A stretch of DNA of 8,337 nucleotides from the NCBI GenBank assembly GCA_050741515.1, contig JBOIFD010000207.1, positions 1-8,337 of the forward strand, written 5' to 3'. The notes below the pieces were generated by a model. The model was not told the origin of the DNA. It saw only the letters and a program-made list of their open reading frames with translations, and ran no database searches. The position numbers were made by a program, and so were the translations under genes. Numbering within the stretch: position 1 is the stretch's first letter; the number at the start of each line of letters is the position of its first letter. Origin of the DNA: DATEDA01 sp050741515 (GTDB taxonomy: Bacteria; Pseudomonadota; Gammaproteobacteria; Burkholderiales; SG8-39). Positions 1 to 6,903 of this stretch are shown here, one piece after another.

Positions 1-975
1 GCTGCGCGGCACCAGGCCGCAGTCGGTGCAGGGGAACAGCCGCTCGGGCGAGACGTAGGGCAGCGCCCTGCGGATGCGCTCCGCTACCACCTCGGGCGTC
101 TCGACGTTCTCGGTGCCGACGTCGATGACGCCGAGCAGAACGTCCTTGCCCTTGAGCGTGCCGAGCACCGCGATGTCGATGCCTGAGGCGGCGCACTCGA
201 CCGAGACCTGGTCGATGCTCGAATCGGCGAGCAGCGGCAGCGTCTTGCCGTAGTGACCCCAGTCCCGGTTGCGGGATTTCCAGGCGAGCACGGCCGGAAC
301 GCCGTACCCGTAGCAGATGTGCACGGCCGTCGTGGCGTCGACGCCGGCGCAGCAGCGCTCCAGCGCCTCGACGCCCCACGCCGCGACCTTGTCCACGTAG
401 ACGTTGAAACAGGGCTCGTCGAACTGGATCACGTCGGCGCCGGCCGCAGCCAGCGCGCGCGCCTCGGCGTTGAGGAGCTCGGCGAAGCGCAGCGCGAGCG
501 ATCGCTCGTCGGCGCCGTAGTGCTGGTCGACGATGCTGTCGACGATCGTCATCGGACCCGGCAGCGTCACCTTGACCGGCCGGCGCGCATGCGCCTTGGC
601 GAAGCGGAGCGCGTCGACGAAGACGGGCTTCGGCCGCGTCACCTCGCCGACGATCCGGGCGGCGGGCGACTGCTCGGCGTAGCGGCCGCCGCGCGCGCGC
701 TTGGTGGCGAGGTGCTCGGCGTCGGTCCCGGTCAGGCCCTCGAGGAAGCCCCAGATGTAGTGGCGGCGGCGCTGCTCGCCGTCGCCGACGATGTCGAGCC
801 CCGCTTCCTCCTGCTCGAGCAGCGCGAGCTCCACGGCGTCGTCCTGCGCTTCCCGCAGCGCATCACCCGACAGCCGCCAGGGCGCGCGCAGCTGGCCCGG
901 CTCTGCGAGCCAGGCGGGCTTCGGGAGACTGCCGACGATCGCCGTCCGGAGCATGCGGGGACCGTCGTCGGTCAT
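1..975 (-). CDS. MetE-like catalytic-domain-only methyltransferase (partial, 3' end off the left edge)
   Basis: The reading frame is open for 325 codons, from an ATG at 975-973 to the window edge. It resembles only the C-terminal catalytic barrel of cobalamin-independent methionine synthase; the N-terminal half of full-length MetE is absent, as in 'core-MetE' proteins. Seen in the sequence: an IVGSLPKP motif at residues 13-20 (MetE TIGSFPQT region); GDGEQ with Glu67; IQFDEP with Asp186; and zinc ligands His219 and Cys221 (HICYG), Glu260 (VSVEC) and Cys319 (CTDCG). Known for MetE: these Glu and Asp residues hold the homocysteine amino group, and His/Cys/Glu/Cys bind Zn that activates the thiol. 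All are present, so methyl transfer to homocysteine or a similar thiol is plausible. The methyl donor is unknown; folate-independent core-MetE proteins are known. Its start overlaps the stop of the upstream amidohydrolase in an ATGA, so the two are probably co-translated. Core-MetE proteins are about 340-380 aa, so only the extreme C terminus should be missing. Epoxyalkane:CoM transferase is another Zn enzyme of this superfamily and a less likely alternative. Confidence 0.88.
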   Translation of the reverse strand, partial: MTDDGPRMLRTAIVGSLPKPAWLAEPGQLRAPWRLSGDALREAQDDAVELALLEQEEAGLDIVGDGEQRRRHYIWGFLEGLTGTDAEHLATKRARGGRYAEQSPAARIVGEVTRPKPVFVDALRFAKAHARRPVKVTLPGPMTIVDSIVDQHYGADERSLALRFAELLNAEARALAAAGADVIQFDEPCFNVYVDKVAAWGVEALERCCAGVDATTAVHICYGYGVPAVLAWKSRNRDWGHYGKTLPLLADSSIDQVSVECAASGIDIAVLGTLKGKDVLLGVIDVGTENVETPEVVAERIRRALPYVSPERLFPCTDCGLVPRS

Positions 976-988
976 GCGGGCGACCCGC
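972..988 (-). promoter_or_regulatory. ATGA stop/start overlap with a small hairpin at the start codon
   Basis: The amidohydrolase TGA (974-972) and the MetE-like ATG (975-973) share two bases. Immediately upstream of that ATG an inverted repeat GCGGG/CCCGC (976-988) with a 3-nt loop could form a GC-only stem. No clear Shine-Dalgarno precedes the second start. Together this suggests translational coupling: ribosomes finishing the amidohydrolase open the hairpin and re-initiate. The arrangement is seen directly; the mechanism is inferred. Confidence 0.5.
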
Positions 989-2447
989 CGTTCCAGGCGA
1001 GCAGGTTCAGGAACTCCCGCCGCGTCCTCGGGCCGTACGTCAGGAAATGCGGCTCCGGCCGCTCGCGGTAGGCCAGCCGCTCGCGCTCGATCCGGTCGCG
1101 CCCGGTGTACTTGCGCACCTCCGCGGCGCTGATCGCGTACGGGCGGGTGGCGTTGAGCCCGAAGACCTTGGCCCGCAGCGCGGGCGTGATCTCCGGGTAA
1201 CCGTGCTTCTGCCGCAGCTCGGGCGAGATCTGGAACGTCCGGAACGCCTGGATCTGATCCTGGGGCGAGCCGTACCAGATCGAGTCGGTGCCCCAGAGGA
1301 CGTTGCTCTCGCCGACGTGCTTGAAGAGCTTCCCGAGCGCGTGCGCCGCCTGCTCCGGCTCGCGCATGAGAAAGCGCCAGGTGCTGCCGAGCTCGGCGTA
1401 GACGTTGCTGTTCGGCGCGACGCCGTTCTGGATGAGCGAGCGGATCAGGGTGTCGATGCCGTCACGCCCCTCGGCGTAGGGGCCCTCCGGCACGCCGGTG
1501 ACGAAGCCCGAGTGGTAGATCAGGAAGCTCACGTCCGGAAAGCGCTTCGCGACGACGCCGATGTCGCCGCACTGGCTGTGCTCGTAGGACTGCCGGCCGA
1601 AGGGCAGGCCCTTGTGCACGCAGATCACCTTGACCCCGAGCGAGCGCGCCTTCTCGATGAAGCGCGTGCCGATCGCGTCGGACAGGAAATAGCCGTTCCC
1701 GCCGGGTCCGAACTGCGTGTACGTCTTCCAGGCGCTGACGTTCCAGCGCTTCGCCAGCTCGTCCATCGCCTCGAGGTCGCCGGTCTGGTTCGGGTTCACC
1801 CGGCCGTGCACCAGCAGCCGATGCGTCCCCTGCAGGCGATCGACGATGCGCCGGACCGCGTCCGCGGCCTGGATCGTCACCGGCTCGGCGTCGGGGCGCG
1901 AGGGGACGAACGACAGCACCATCATGTCGGTGTCGCTGTCCAGGAACACGTCCTTCACGAACTCCCCGGGCCCGAGGCAACGCAGATGACTGCGCGGTCC
2001 GGGCTCCTTCGCGAGCGCGCAGCCGGCCTTCGGCGACCACTTGAAGGCGTCGGCGGGAGCGTTCTTCACCCAGGCGCCGGTCGGATCCACGAAGTGGCCC
2101 TGGACGTCGAAGATGAATTCCCCCTTGCCGCCGAGCCGCGCCTGCGCGAGCTGCGGCTCGAGCGCCGCCTCGGCGTCGAGGTCGAACCAGCCGCCGCGCT
2201 TGCCCGCGGCGGCGTTGGCGGTGTTGAAGGCGAGCAAGGTGCTCGCGGCCCCGCAGGTGGAGACCAGGAAGTTCCGGCGGCTCAGCCCCACGCGCCGGGC
2301 GTTGCGCGTCGCCGCTTCGTGGGCGAGGTGATTGGCGTGCCGGTTGGCCGGCGAAAGCGCGACCGGCACGAACTCGCCGTTCGACGTCGTGTCGAGCTTG
2401 ATCGGCAGGCGCGTGCCTTCGGGGTCGAGGGCGTGCTTGGTCGTCAT
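972..2447 (-). CDS. Tat-exported amidohydrolase (amidohydrolase 2 / ACMSD-like family)
   Basis: 491 aa from the ATG at 2447. That start has GGAG at 2457-2454 with a 6-nt gap; the in-frame starts further upstream (ATG 2471, GTG 2525) lack a comparable site. A twin-arginine motif SRRNFL (Arg57-Arg58) precedes a hydrophobic stretch and a likely ANA cleavage site near residues 77-79, so the mature enzyme should be periplasmic. The n-region of about 56 residues is unusually long. The mature part is a TIM-barrel metal-dependent hydrolase. Visible metal-site candidates are FDVQGHF (Gln116, His118, where HxH is typical), VICVHKG (His278), IYHSG (His312) and LWGTD (Asp388). Known relatives hydrolyse or decarboxylate carboxylated substrates such as ACMSD and gamma-resorcylate. 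The substrate here cannot be told. It is the first gene of a leftward operon and is followed, with overlap, by a MetE-like gene. The family call is firm; the reaction is unknown. Confidence 0.9.
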   Translation of the reverse strand: MTTKHALDPEGTRLPIKLDTTSNGEFVPVALSPANRHANHLAHEAATRNARRVGLSRRNFLVSTCGAASTLLAFNTANAAAGKRGGWFDLDAEAALEPQLAQARLGGKGEFIFDVQGHFVDPTGAWVKNAPADAFKWSPKAGCALAKEPGPRSHLRCLGPGEFVKDVFLDSDTDMMVLSFVPSRPDAEPVTIQAADAVRRIVDRLQGTHRLLVHGRVNPNQTGDLEAMDELAKRWNVSAWKTYTQFGPGGNGYFLSDAIGTRFIEKARSLGVKVICVHKGLPFGRQSYEHSQCGDIGVVAKRFPDVSFLIYHSGFVTGVPEGPYAEGRDGIDTLIRSLIQNGVAPNSNVYAELGSTWRFLMREPEQAAHALGKLFKHVGESNVLWGTDSIWYGSPQDQIQAFRTFQISPELRQKHGYPEITPALRAKVFGLNATRPYAISAAEVRKYTGRDRIERERLAYRERPEPHFLTYGPRTRREFLNLLAWNGGSPA

Positions 2448-2469
2448 GGCGATCTCCGATGGGGCGGTC

Positions 2470-2498
2470 ATTCTAGTCCCGCCGCACGGCGGGCCAGG
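2470..2498 (-). promoter_or_regulatory. Candidate promoter of the amidohydrolase operon
   Basis: On the minus strand TAGAAT (2475-2470) matches the sigma70 -10 consensus at 5 of 6 bases. The hexamer 17 nt upstream (2498-2493, CCTGGC) is a poor -35, so an activator may be needed. Transcription would start near 2463, just before the GGAG at 2457 and the ATG at 2447. That agrees with choosing the 2447 start, because the upstream starts would lie outside the transcript. Confidence 0.35.
2478..2493. promoter_or_regulatory. Perfect 7-bp dyad, candidate operator
   Basis: CCCGCCG-CA-CGGCGGG is a perfect inverted repeat with a 2-nt centre, lying between two divergent operons. It fills exactly the spacer between the candidate leftward -10 (TAGAAT, 2475-2470) and its -35 position, which is a common place for a repressor or MerR-type activator site. 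A second, imperfect dyad (GGGATGG/CCGTCCC, one G-T pair) lies beside it at 2497-2514. Short GC palindromes arise fairly often by chance in DNA this GC-rich, and no regulator gene is in the window. Confidence 0.35.
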
Positions 2499-2557
2499 GA
2501 TGGGGATCCGTCCCACCGGGCCCACTGAGGACGACGTGGCCGGGCGTCGCGAAGCTT

Positions 2558-2565
2558 GTTAGCAT
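2558..2565 (+). promoter_or_regulatory. Candidate -10 region of the rightward operon
   Basis: GTTAGCAT lies about 65 nt before the ATG of the rightward MetE-like gene. It resembles the GGTTAGCGT found at the -10 position of the better promoter near 8000. The expected -35 position (about 2536-2541, GTGGCC) matches the consensus poorly. It also sits inside a GAAGC...GCTTC inverted repeat (2551-2555 and 2566-2570). It is a weak candidate, supported mainly by its likeness to the second promoter. Confidence 0.25.
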
Positions 2566-2628
2566 GCTTCCGGCGTGGCACCCGGCCTGAAGACCGGCGG
2601 CGAGCCGCATCCGGCAGAGGAGGAGTTC

Positions 2629-3810
2629 ATGTACGCAGCCACCGCGGGGATCGTGCTCCCCACGACCGTCATCGGCTCGCTGCCGCGGCCGAGCTGGTAC
2701 ACCGAGAACCTGGGCCGGCGCGACTTCCGCGAGGCGATGGTCGATCGCTCCTACCGCGAGCAGTATCTCGACGCGGCGTCCTCGTTCCTGCGCGACCAGG
2801 AGACCGCGGGGCTCGACATCGTCACCGACGGCGACTGCCGCTTCGACGCCGACGTCGGCGGCCACAACTGGTTCTCGTACCCGGCGATCAGGATGGACGG
2901 GTTTTCCGGCGCCACCGCCTACCGGAACCAGGGCGGGCGCGCCGGCATGCCGCACAAGCGCGGCCACATCCTCCACGACATCCTCGAGGCGCGCATCATG
3001 CCCGACCTGATCGGTCCGGTCGGCAGAGGGACGCTGCAATACACGGCGATCTGGAAGGCGGCGCAGCGCCTGACCCCGCGCCCGGTGAAGTTCGGCACGA
3101 TCACCGCGGAGCTGGTCGCGATGGCGGTGCGCGATCTCCACTACAAGGATCTGCGCAAGGCGATCATGGCGATCAGCGACGCGCTCCACGCGGAGCTCGT
3201 CGAGCTCGTCGACGCCGGCTGCAAGGTCGTCCAGATGGAGGAGACCCAGATCCACCTCCTGGCCGTCAAAGGGCTGGTCGACAAGGTGCTGAACCCCGAC
3301 TTCATGGTCGAGGTGTTCAACAACACGGTCAGGGGCCTGCGCGGCAAGTGCGAGATCTGGTGCCACACCTGCTGGGGCAACCCGGCGGGGCAGCGCATCT
3401 TCGGCACGCAGCCGAGCTACGCGCCAGCGCTCGAGCCGCTCAGCCGGCTGGACGCCGACGTCGTCACCTTCGAGAACTGCAGCACGGGCGGCATGGATCT
3501 CGAGGCGATCGGCCGCGGCATCAAGGACAAGAAGGTCTGCATCGGCGTGGTCGACCACCACACGCTCCAGGTCGAGACGCCCGACCAGGTCGCGGACATG
3601 ATCCGCCGGGCGCTCAAGCACATCCCGGCGGAGCGGCTGGTGCTCGCTTCCGACTGCGGCATGGGCCGCGAGGGCATGAGCCGGCGCCACGCATTCCACA
3701 AGATGGTGTCGATCGTGCAGGGGACGAACAGCGTGCGCCGCGAGCTGGGGCTTCCGGAGGCCCCGTGCCTCGCCGCCGACGAGCGCTATTCCATGGTTGA
3801 GGACCGTTGA
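2629..3810 (+). CDS. Divergent MetE-family zinc methyl/alkyl transferase-like protein
   Basis: 393 aa. The ATG at 2629 is chosen over a GTG at 2575 because AGAGGAGGAG (2616-2625) precedes it at good spacing and homology begins at once with TTVIGSLPRP (residues 12-21, MetE TIGSF region). Like its divergent neighbour it is a single catalytic barrel without the MetE N-terminal half. The zinc ligands appear intact: His246 and Cys248 (CHTCWG), Glu282 (TFENC) and Cys343 (SDCGMG). The two acidic positions that hold the homocysteine amino group in MetE are changed: DGD has Asp68 where Glu is usual, and QMEE has Glu204 where the Asp of DEP is usual. It probably activates a thiol on zinc but may not use homocysteine as MetE does. 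Its length is near that of the related epoxyalkane:coenzyme M transferases (about 370-380 aa). It is first in the rightward operon, 20 nt before dctP, which suggests that it acts on the imported compound. Fold and zinc site are firm; the reaction is not known. Confidence 0.85.
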   Translation: MYAATAGIVLPTTVIGSLPRPSWYTENLGRRDFREAMVDRSYREQYLDAASSFLRDQETAGLDIVTDGDCRFDADVGGHNWFSYPAIRMDGFSGATAYRNQGGRAGMPHKRGHILHDILEARIMPDLIGPVGRGTLQYTAIWKAAQRLTPRPVKFGTITAELVAMAVRDLHYKDLRKAIMAISDALHAELVELVDAGCKVVQMEETQIHLLAVKGLVDKVLNPDFMVEVFNNTVRGLRGKCEIWCHTCWGNPAGQRIFGTQPSYAPALEPLSRLDADVVTFENCSTGGMDLEAIGRGIKDKKVCIGVVDHHTLQVETPDQVADMIRRALKHIPAERLVLASDCGMGREGMSRRHAFHKMVSIVQGTNSVRRELGLPEAPCLAADERYSMVEDR

Positions 3811-3818
3811 CCACCACC

Positions 3819-3826
3819 GGAGGAGG
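3819..3826 (+). promoter_or_regulatory. Strong ribosome-binding site of dctP
   Basis: GGAGGAGG sits 4 nt before the ATG at 3831. It fixes that start over the TTG at 3807, which overlaps the previous gene's stop codon. The first residues after 3831 form a clean Sec signal peptide, supporting the choice. A strong site fits the high binding-protein to permease ratio that TRAP systems need. Confidence 0.7.
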
Positions 3827-3830
3827 CATC

Positions 3831-4886
3831 ATGAAAGCCAAGCTGCTCTTCGCCACCGCAGTGCTGGCCGCGTTCGCGCTGCCCGCGGCCGCGCGCGACT
3901 ACAAGATGACCATCGGCTCGAGCCATCCGCCGGTGCTGCCCTGGACGCTGCCGCTCAAGACCCTCATCGTCCCGCAGTCGAACAAGATCCTCAAGGAGCT
4001 CGGCATCCCGGACACGATCCGCTGGACCGAGGCCTACGCCGGCGCGCTCTACGACTTCAACAATACGCTCGAAGGCGTCGGCGAGGGTCTCGCCGACGTC
4101 GGCTGGGTGGGCTCGCTGTGGGAGCCGGCGAAGCAGCCGCTGCAGAACGTCGCCTACTACTCGCCGTTCGTCACCGGCGACTTCTACGCCCTGATGGAGA
4201 TCCAGGACGTGCTGATGGAGCGGGTTCCGGCCTTCGCCGCGGAGTGGACCAAGTACAACACGGTGTATCTCGGCGCGCAGGTCGCGGACACCTACCACCT
4301 CGTCACCAAGTTCCCGGTCACGCGGCTCGAGGACCTCAAGGGCAAGAAGCTGATCGGGGCGGGCGCGATCGCGAGCCGGATCCAGGGCACCGGCGCGACC
4401 GCCGTGGACGCCGGCCTGCCGGTCTTCTACAACATGCTGCAGACCGGAGTCGCGGACGGCGCCGTCATCCTGGTGACCGGGGTCCTGCCGTTCAAGCTGC
4501 AGGAGGTGGCGCCGTACATCACCAAGGTGGATCTCGGCGCGGTGTTCTCGGGCGCGCTCGCCATGAACAAGAACACCTGGGACTCGCTCCCGCCGCACAT
4601 GAAGGTGCTGTTCCGCATGCTCGGCCGCGAGTACGCCAAGATGTGCGCCGACCTGGTCGCCCAGCGCGAGGCCCAGGCCTGGGCCGCCCTCGCCAAGATG
4701 CCGAACGTGAAGATCTCGGAGCTGCCGCAATCCGAGCGCGTGCGGTGGGCGAACGCCCTGCCGGACGTCACCGGCGAGTGGGCGCGGCGCAACGGCGACG
4801 CCGGGCGCCAGGTGCTGAAGATCTACATGGAGGAAGCGCGCAAGCGCGGCGCGAAGCCGCTGCGCGACTGGGACAAGGGGCTCTGA
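3831..4886 (+). CDS. dctP: TRAP transporter substrate-binding protein (DctP family)
   Basis: 351 aa, a normal length for DctP. Residues 1-21 are a Sec signal peptide (positive start, hydrophobic core, AAA before Arg22), so the mature protein is periplasmic. It captures the substrate and delivers it to the Na+-coupled DctQM encoded next. Family landmarks are the LEDLKGKKL segment (166-174) and the YNMLQTGVADGAV helix (200-212), matching the 'kGkKiR...E.Y.aLqtGvvDG' pattern of DctP proteins. The conserved arginine that clamps a substrate carboxylate (the R of 'KxRVP') is replaced: Ile175 lies at that place, and the nearest Arg, 183, is eight residues on. The bound compound may thus differ from classic C4-dicarboxylates. 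It lies 20 nt after the MetE-like gene and 64 nt before the permease, so it is probably co-transcribed with both. Family is certain; ligand is unknown. Confidence 0.93.
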   Translation: MKAKLLFATAVLAAFALPAAARDYKMTIGSSHPPVLPWTLPLKTLIVPQSNKILKELGIPDTIRWTEAYAGALYDFNNTLEGVGEGLADVGWVGSLWEPAKQPLQNVAYYSPFVTGDFYALMEIQDVLMERVPAFAAEWTKYNTVYLGAQVADTYHLVTKFPVTRLEDLKGKKLIGAGAIASRIQGTGATAVDAGLPVFYNMLQTGVADGAVILVTGVLPFKLQEVAPYITKVDLGAVFSGALAMNKNTWDSLPPHMKVLFRMLGREYAKMCADLVAQREAQAWAALAKMPNVKISELPQSERVRWANALPDVTGEWARRNGDAGRQVLKIYMEEARKRGAKPLRDWDKGL

Positions 4887-4902
4887 TCGCAATGGCATTC
4901 CT

Positions 4903-4929
4903 TCCCCTCCTCGAGGAGGAGGGGAGGAG
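4903..4929 (+). promoter_or_regulatory. Intergenic hairpin between dctP and dctQM
   Basis: CCTCCTCGAGGAGG (4907-4920) is a perfect 14-bp palindrome. Its flanks continue the stem as CC upstream against AGGGG downstream, with one bulged A. No T-tract follows, so it is not a classic terminator. In a binding-protein/permease operon such a stem could protect the dctP part of the mRNA from 3' decay or partly attenuate transcription. Its 3' arm contains purine-rich, Shine-Dalgarno-like sequence that belongs to the permease gene. It may also be a copy of a dispersed palindromic (REP-like) repeat, which cannot be tested in this window. Confidence 0.55.
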
Positions 4930-4934
4930 CGCGA

Positions 4935-4948
4935 CCGGACCATTCCGG
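4935..4948 (+). promoter_or_regulatory. Second small hairpin between the ribosome-binding site and ATG of dctQM
   Basis: CCGGA/TCCGG with a CCAT loop lies directly before the ATG at 4951. The nearest good Shine-Dalgarno (GGAGGAG, about 4923-4929) is 21 nt from the ATG, too far for efficient initiation. Folding this 14-nt hairpin would cut the effective distance to about 7 nt. The bases are seen; the role is inferred. Confidence 0.35.
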
Positions 4949-4950
4949 CG

Positions 4951-6897
4951 ATGACCGCGCATCAGGCGGCGCCCGCCCGGGCCGGGGCGGCGGGGCGCTT
5001 CGCGCGGGGCGTCGCCGCGCTCGAGCTCGGCATGAACAGCGCCGGCACGCTGTGGATCTTCGGCCTGATGTTCCTGATCTGCGCCGACGTCGCCGGGCGC
5101 TACCTCTTCAACGCGCCGATCAACGGCGCCGCGGAGATGGTCGGCTACTCCATCGTCACGGCGGTGTTCCTGCAGATGGCGAGCACTCTGCACGTCGGGC
5201 GGTTCACCCGGGTGGAGCTGCTGATCGAGCCGCTGGAGGCCAGCCGGCCGGCGGCGGCCCATTCCTTCAACGCCGTGTTCAGCCTGCTCGGGGCCGCGGT
5301 GTTCGGCCTCATCACCTGGGGCACCTGGCCGAAGCTCGGGCATGCCTGGACGACGGACGAGATCACCGGCACGCCCGGCGTCTTCGTCTTTCGGATCTGG
5401 CCCTTTCTCGCCATCATCGTCTTCGGCGCGGCCGTCACTGCGGTCGAGTTCGCGCTGCAGTTCCTGCAGTCGCTGCGGCGTGGGGCCACGTCCTGGTGGC
5501 GCCCGGCGCCGGGCGACCGCCCCGGCTGGCCGCCGGTTGCCATCGCCCTGGTGGTCCTCGCCGCCGCCGCCGCCGTGTCGTTCCTCGATCTCAGCAATCT
5601 GCAGCTCGGCGTCGTGGGCGTGGTGTGGATGATCGCCCTCATCCTCACCGGCCTGCCGATCGGCATCGTGATGATCGTCACCGGCTTCGCCGGCATCTGG
5701 CTGATCCGCGGCGACCCGGGGGTCAGCATCCGCACGCTGTCGCAGACTTCGGCCGACTACCTCAACAACTACTTCTTCGGCGTCGTGCCGCTGTACGTGC
5801 TGATGGGGTTGCTGGTGAGCGTCTCCGACGTGGGCAAGGACACCTTCACGGTGGCCCGCGGGCTCCTGCGCCGCGTCCGCGGCGGGCTGGGCGTCGCCAC
5901 CGTGGCGGCGAACGCCGTGTTCGCCGCGGTCACCGGGTCCTCCATCGCCTCGGCTGCGGTGTTCACCAAGATCGCGACGCCCGAGATGCTGCGCCACGGC
6001 TACACGCCGCGCTTCGCCGTGGGCGTGGTGGCCGGGTCGTCGGTGCTCGGCATGCTGATCCCGCCGAGCCTGCTGTTCATCGTCTACGGCTTCCTCGCCG
6101 AGGAATCGGTGGGGCATCTGTTCCTGGCCGGCATCGTGCCGGGGCTGATTCTCGCGACGGCGATGTCGGTGATGATCGTGCTGGTCGCGATGCTCTGGCC
6201 GGGCTACGTCGGCGGCACGGCGACGATCGAAGGCGAGGCGCCGGAGAGCGTGCGGAGCGCGGCGCTCAAGCTCGCGCCGATCCTCGCGCTCATCGGCGTC
6301 GTGCTCGGCGGGATCTACGGCGGCGTCTTCACGCCGACCGAGTCCGGAGCGGCCGGCGCGCTCGGAGCCCTCGTCATCGCGCTCGCGCGCCGCAAGCTCA
6401 CCTGGCGCACCCTCTGGGGCGCGATGGTCGAGACCGGCTACGTCACCGTCTCGATCTTGTTACTGATCCTCGGCGCGCGCGTCTTCGGCCAGATGCTCGC
6501 CATGTCCAACCTGCCGCAGCAGCTGAGCATGCTGGCCGCGGGAGCGGATCTCGGCCTCTACGGCTTCGTGCTGCTTTACCTGGGCATCGCGATCCTGCTC
6601 GGCTGCATCCTCGACTCGGTGTCGATCATGGTGATCACGCTGCCGTTCGCGATCCCGGTCGTGAAGGCGCTCGGCGGCGATCCGATCTGGTTCGGCGTCG
6701 TGGCGGTGGTGGCGATCGAGATCGGGCTGCTCACCCCGCCGTTCGGGATCACGGTGTACGTCGTCAAGGCGACGCTCGCCGACCAGCGCGTCACCCTCCA
6801 CGAGATCTTCGCCGGCGCGTTTCCGTTCGTGATCGTCATGGTGCTCGTCGCGCTGCTGCTGGTCGCGGTGCCGGGGCTGAGCCTGATGTTCAAGTAA
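4951..6897 (+). CDS. dctQM: TRAP transporter fused permease, DctQ-DctM
   Basis: 648 aa inner-membrane protein with both TRAP membrane subunits in one chain. Residues about 30-175 form the small DctQ domain (hydrophobic segments near 31-47, 62-80, 106-124 and 147-172). A short hydrophilic linker (about 176-194) follows, then one hydrophobic segment, then the large DctM domain (about 215-648). DctM hallmarks are AVTGSSIASAAVF (326-338), GMLIPPSLLFIVYG (367-380), TPTESGAAGAL (461-471), ILDSVSIMVITLPF (553-566) and LLTPPFG (593-599). These belong to the two Na+-binding, elevator-type halves of the large subunit. With DctP it imports an organic anion driven by the sodium gradient. Fused QM permeases are an established TRAP variant. 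The ATG at 4951 has no well-spaced ribosome-binding site (see the hairpins upstream). The TAA is 6 nt before the next gene, indicating one operon. The family is certain; specificity depends on DctP. Confidence 0.95.
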   Translation: MTAHQAAPARAGAAGRFARGVAALELGMNSAGTLWIFGLMFLICADVAGRYLFNAPINGAAEMVGYSIVTAVFLQMASTLHVGRFTRVELLIEPLEASRPAAAHSFNAVFSLLGAAVFGLITWGTWPKLGHAWTTDEITGTPGVFVFRIWPFLAIIVFGAAVTAVEFALQFLQSLRRGATSWWRPAPGDRPGWPPVAIALVVLAAAAAVSFLDLSNLQLGVVGVVWMIALILTGLPIGIVMIVTGFAGIWLIRGDPGVSIRTLSQTSADYLNNYFFGVVPLYVLMGLLVSVSDVGKDTFTVARGLLRRVRGGLGVATVAANAVFAAVTGSSIASAAVFTKIATPEMLRHGYTPRFAVGVVAGSSVLGMLIPPSLLFIVYGFLAEESVGHLFLAGIVPGLILATAMSVMIVLVAMLWPGYVGGTATIEGEAPESVRSAALKLAPILALIGVVLGGIYGGVFTPTESGAAGALGALVIALARRKLTWRTLWGAMVETGYVTVSILLLILGARVFGQMLAMSNLPQQLSMLAAGADLGLYGFVLLYLGIAILLGCILDSVSIMVITLPFAIPVVKALGGDPIWFGVVAVVAIEIGLLTPPFGITVYVVKATLADQRVTLHEIFAGAFPFVIVMVLVALLLVAVPGLSLMFK

Positions 6898-6903
6898 GGC
6901 GGC

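Noticed and set aside
253..1071. Plus-strand frame opposite the left MetE-like gene
   Set aside because: The minus strand encodes all MetE zinc ligands in order; the plus frame is a shadow.
2240..2266. Cys65 in the amidohydrolase signal as a lipoprotein site
   Set aside because: VSTC is not a good lipobox and lies early in the hydrophobic region; the twin-arginine and ANA cleavage reading fits better.
2473..3699. Long antisense frame opposite the rightward MetE-like gene
   Set aside because: Low-complexity, Arg/Asp/Val-rich translation with no motif; the plus strand carries a full MetE-family protein.
4768..6117. Long antisense frame opposite dctQM, rich in His, Asp, Glu and Arg
   Set aside because: Its composition mirrors hydrophobic codons read backwards; the plus strand has clear TRAP permease motifs.
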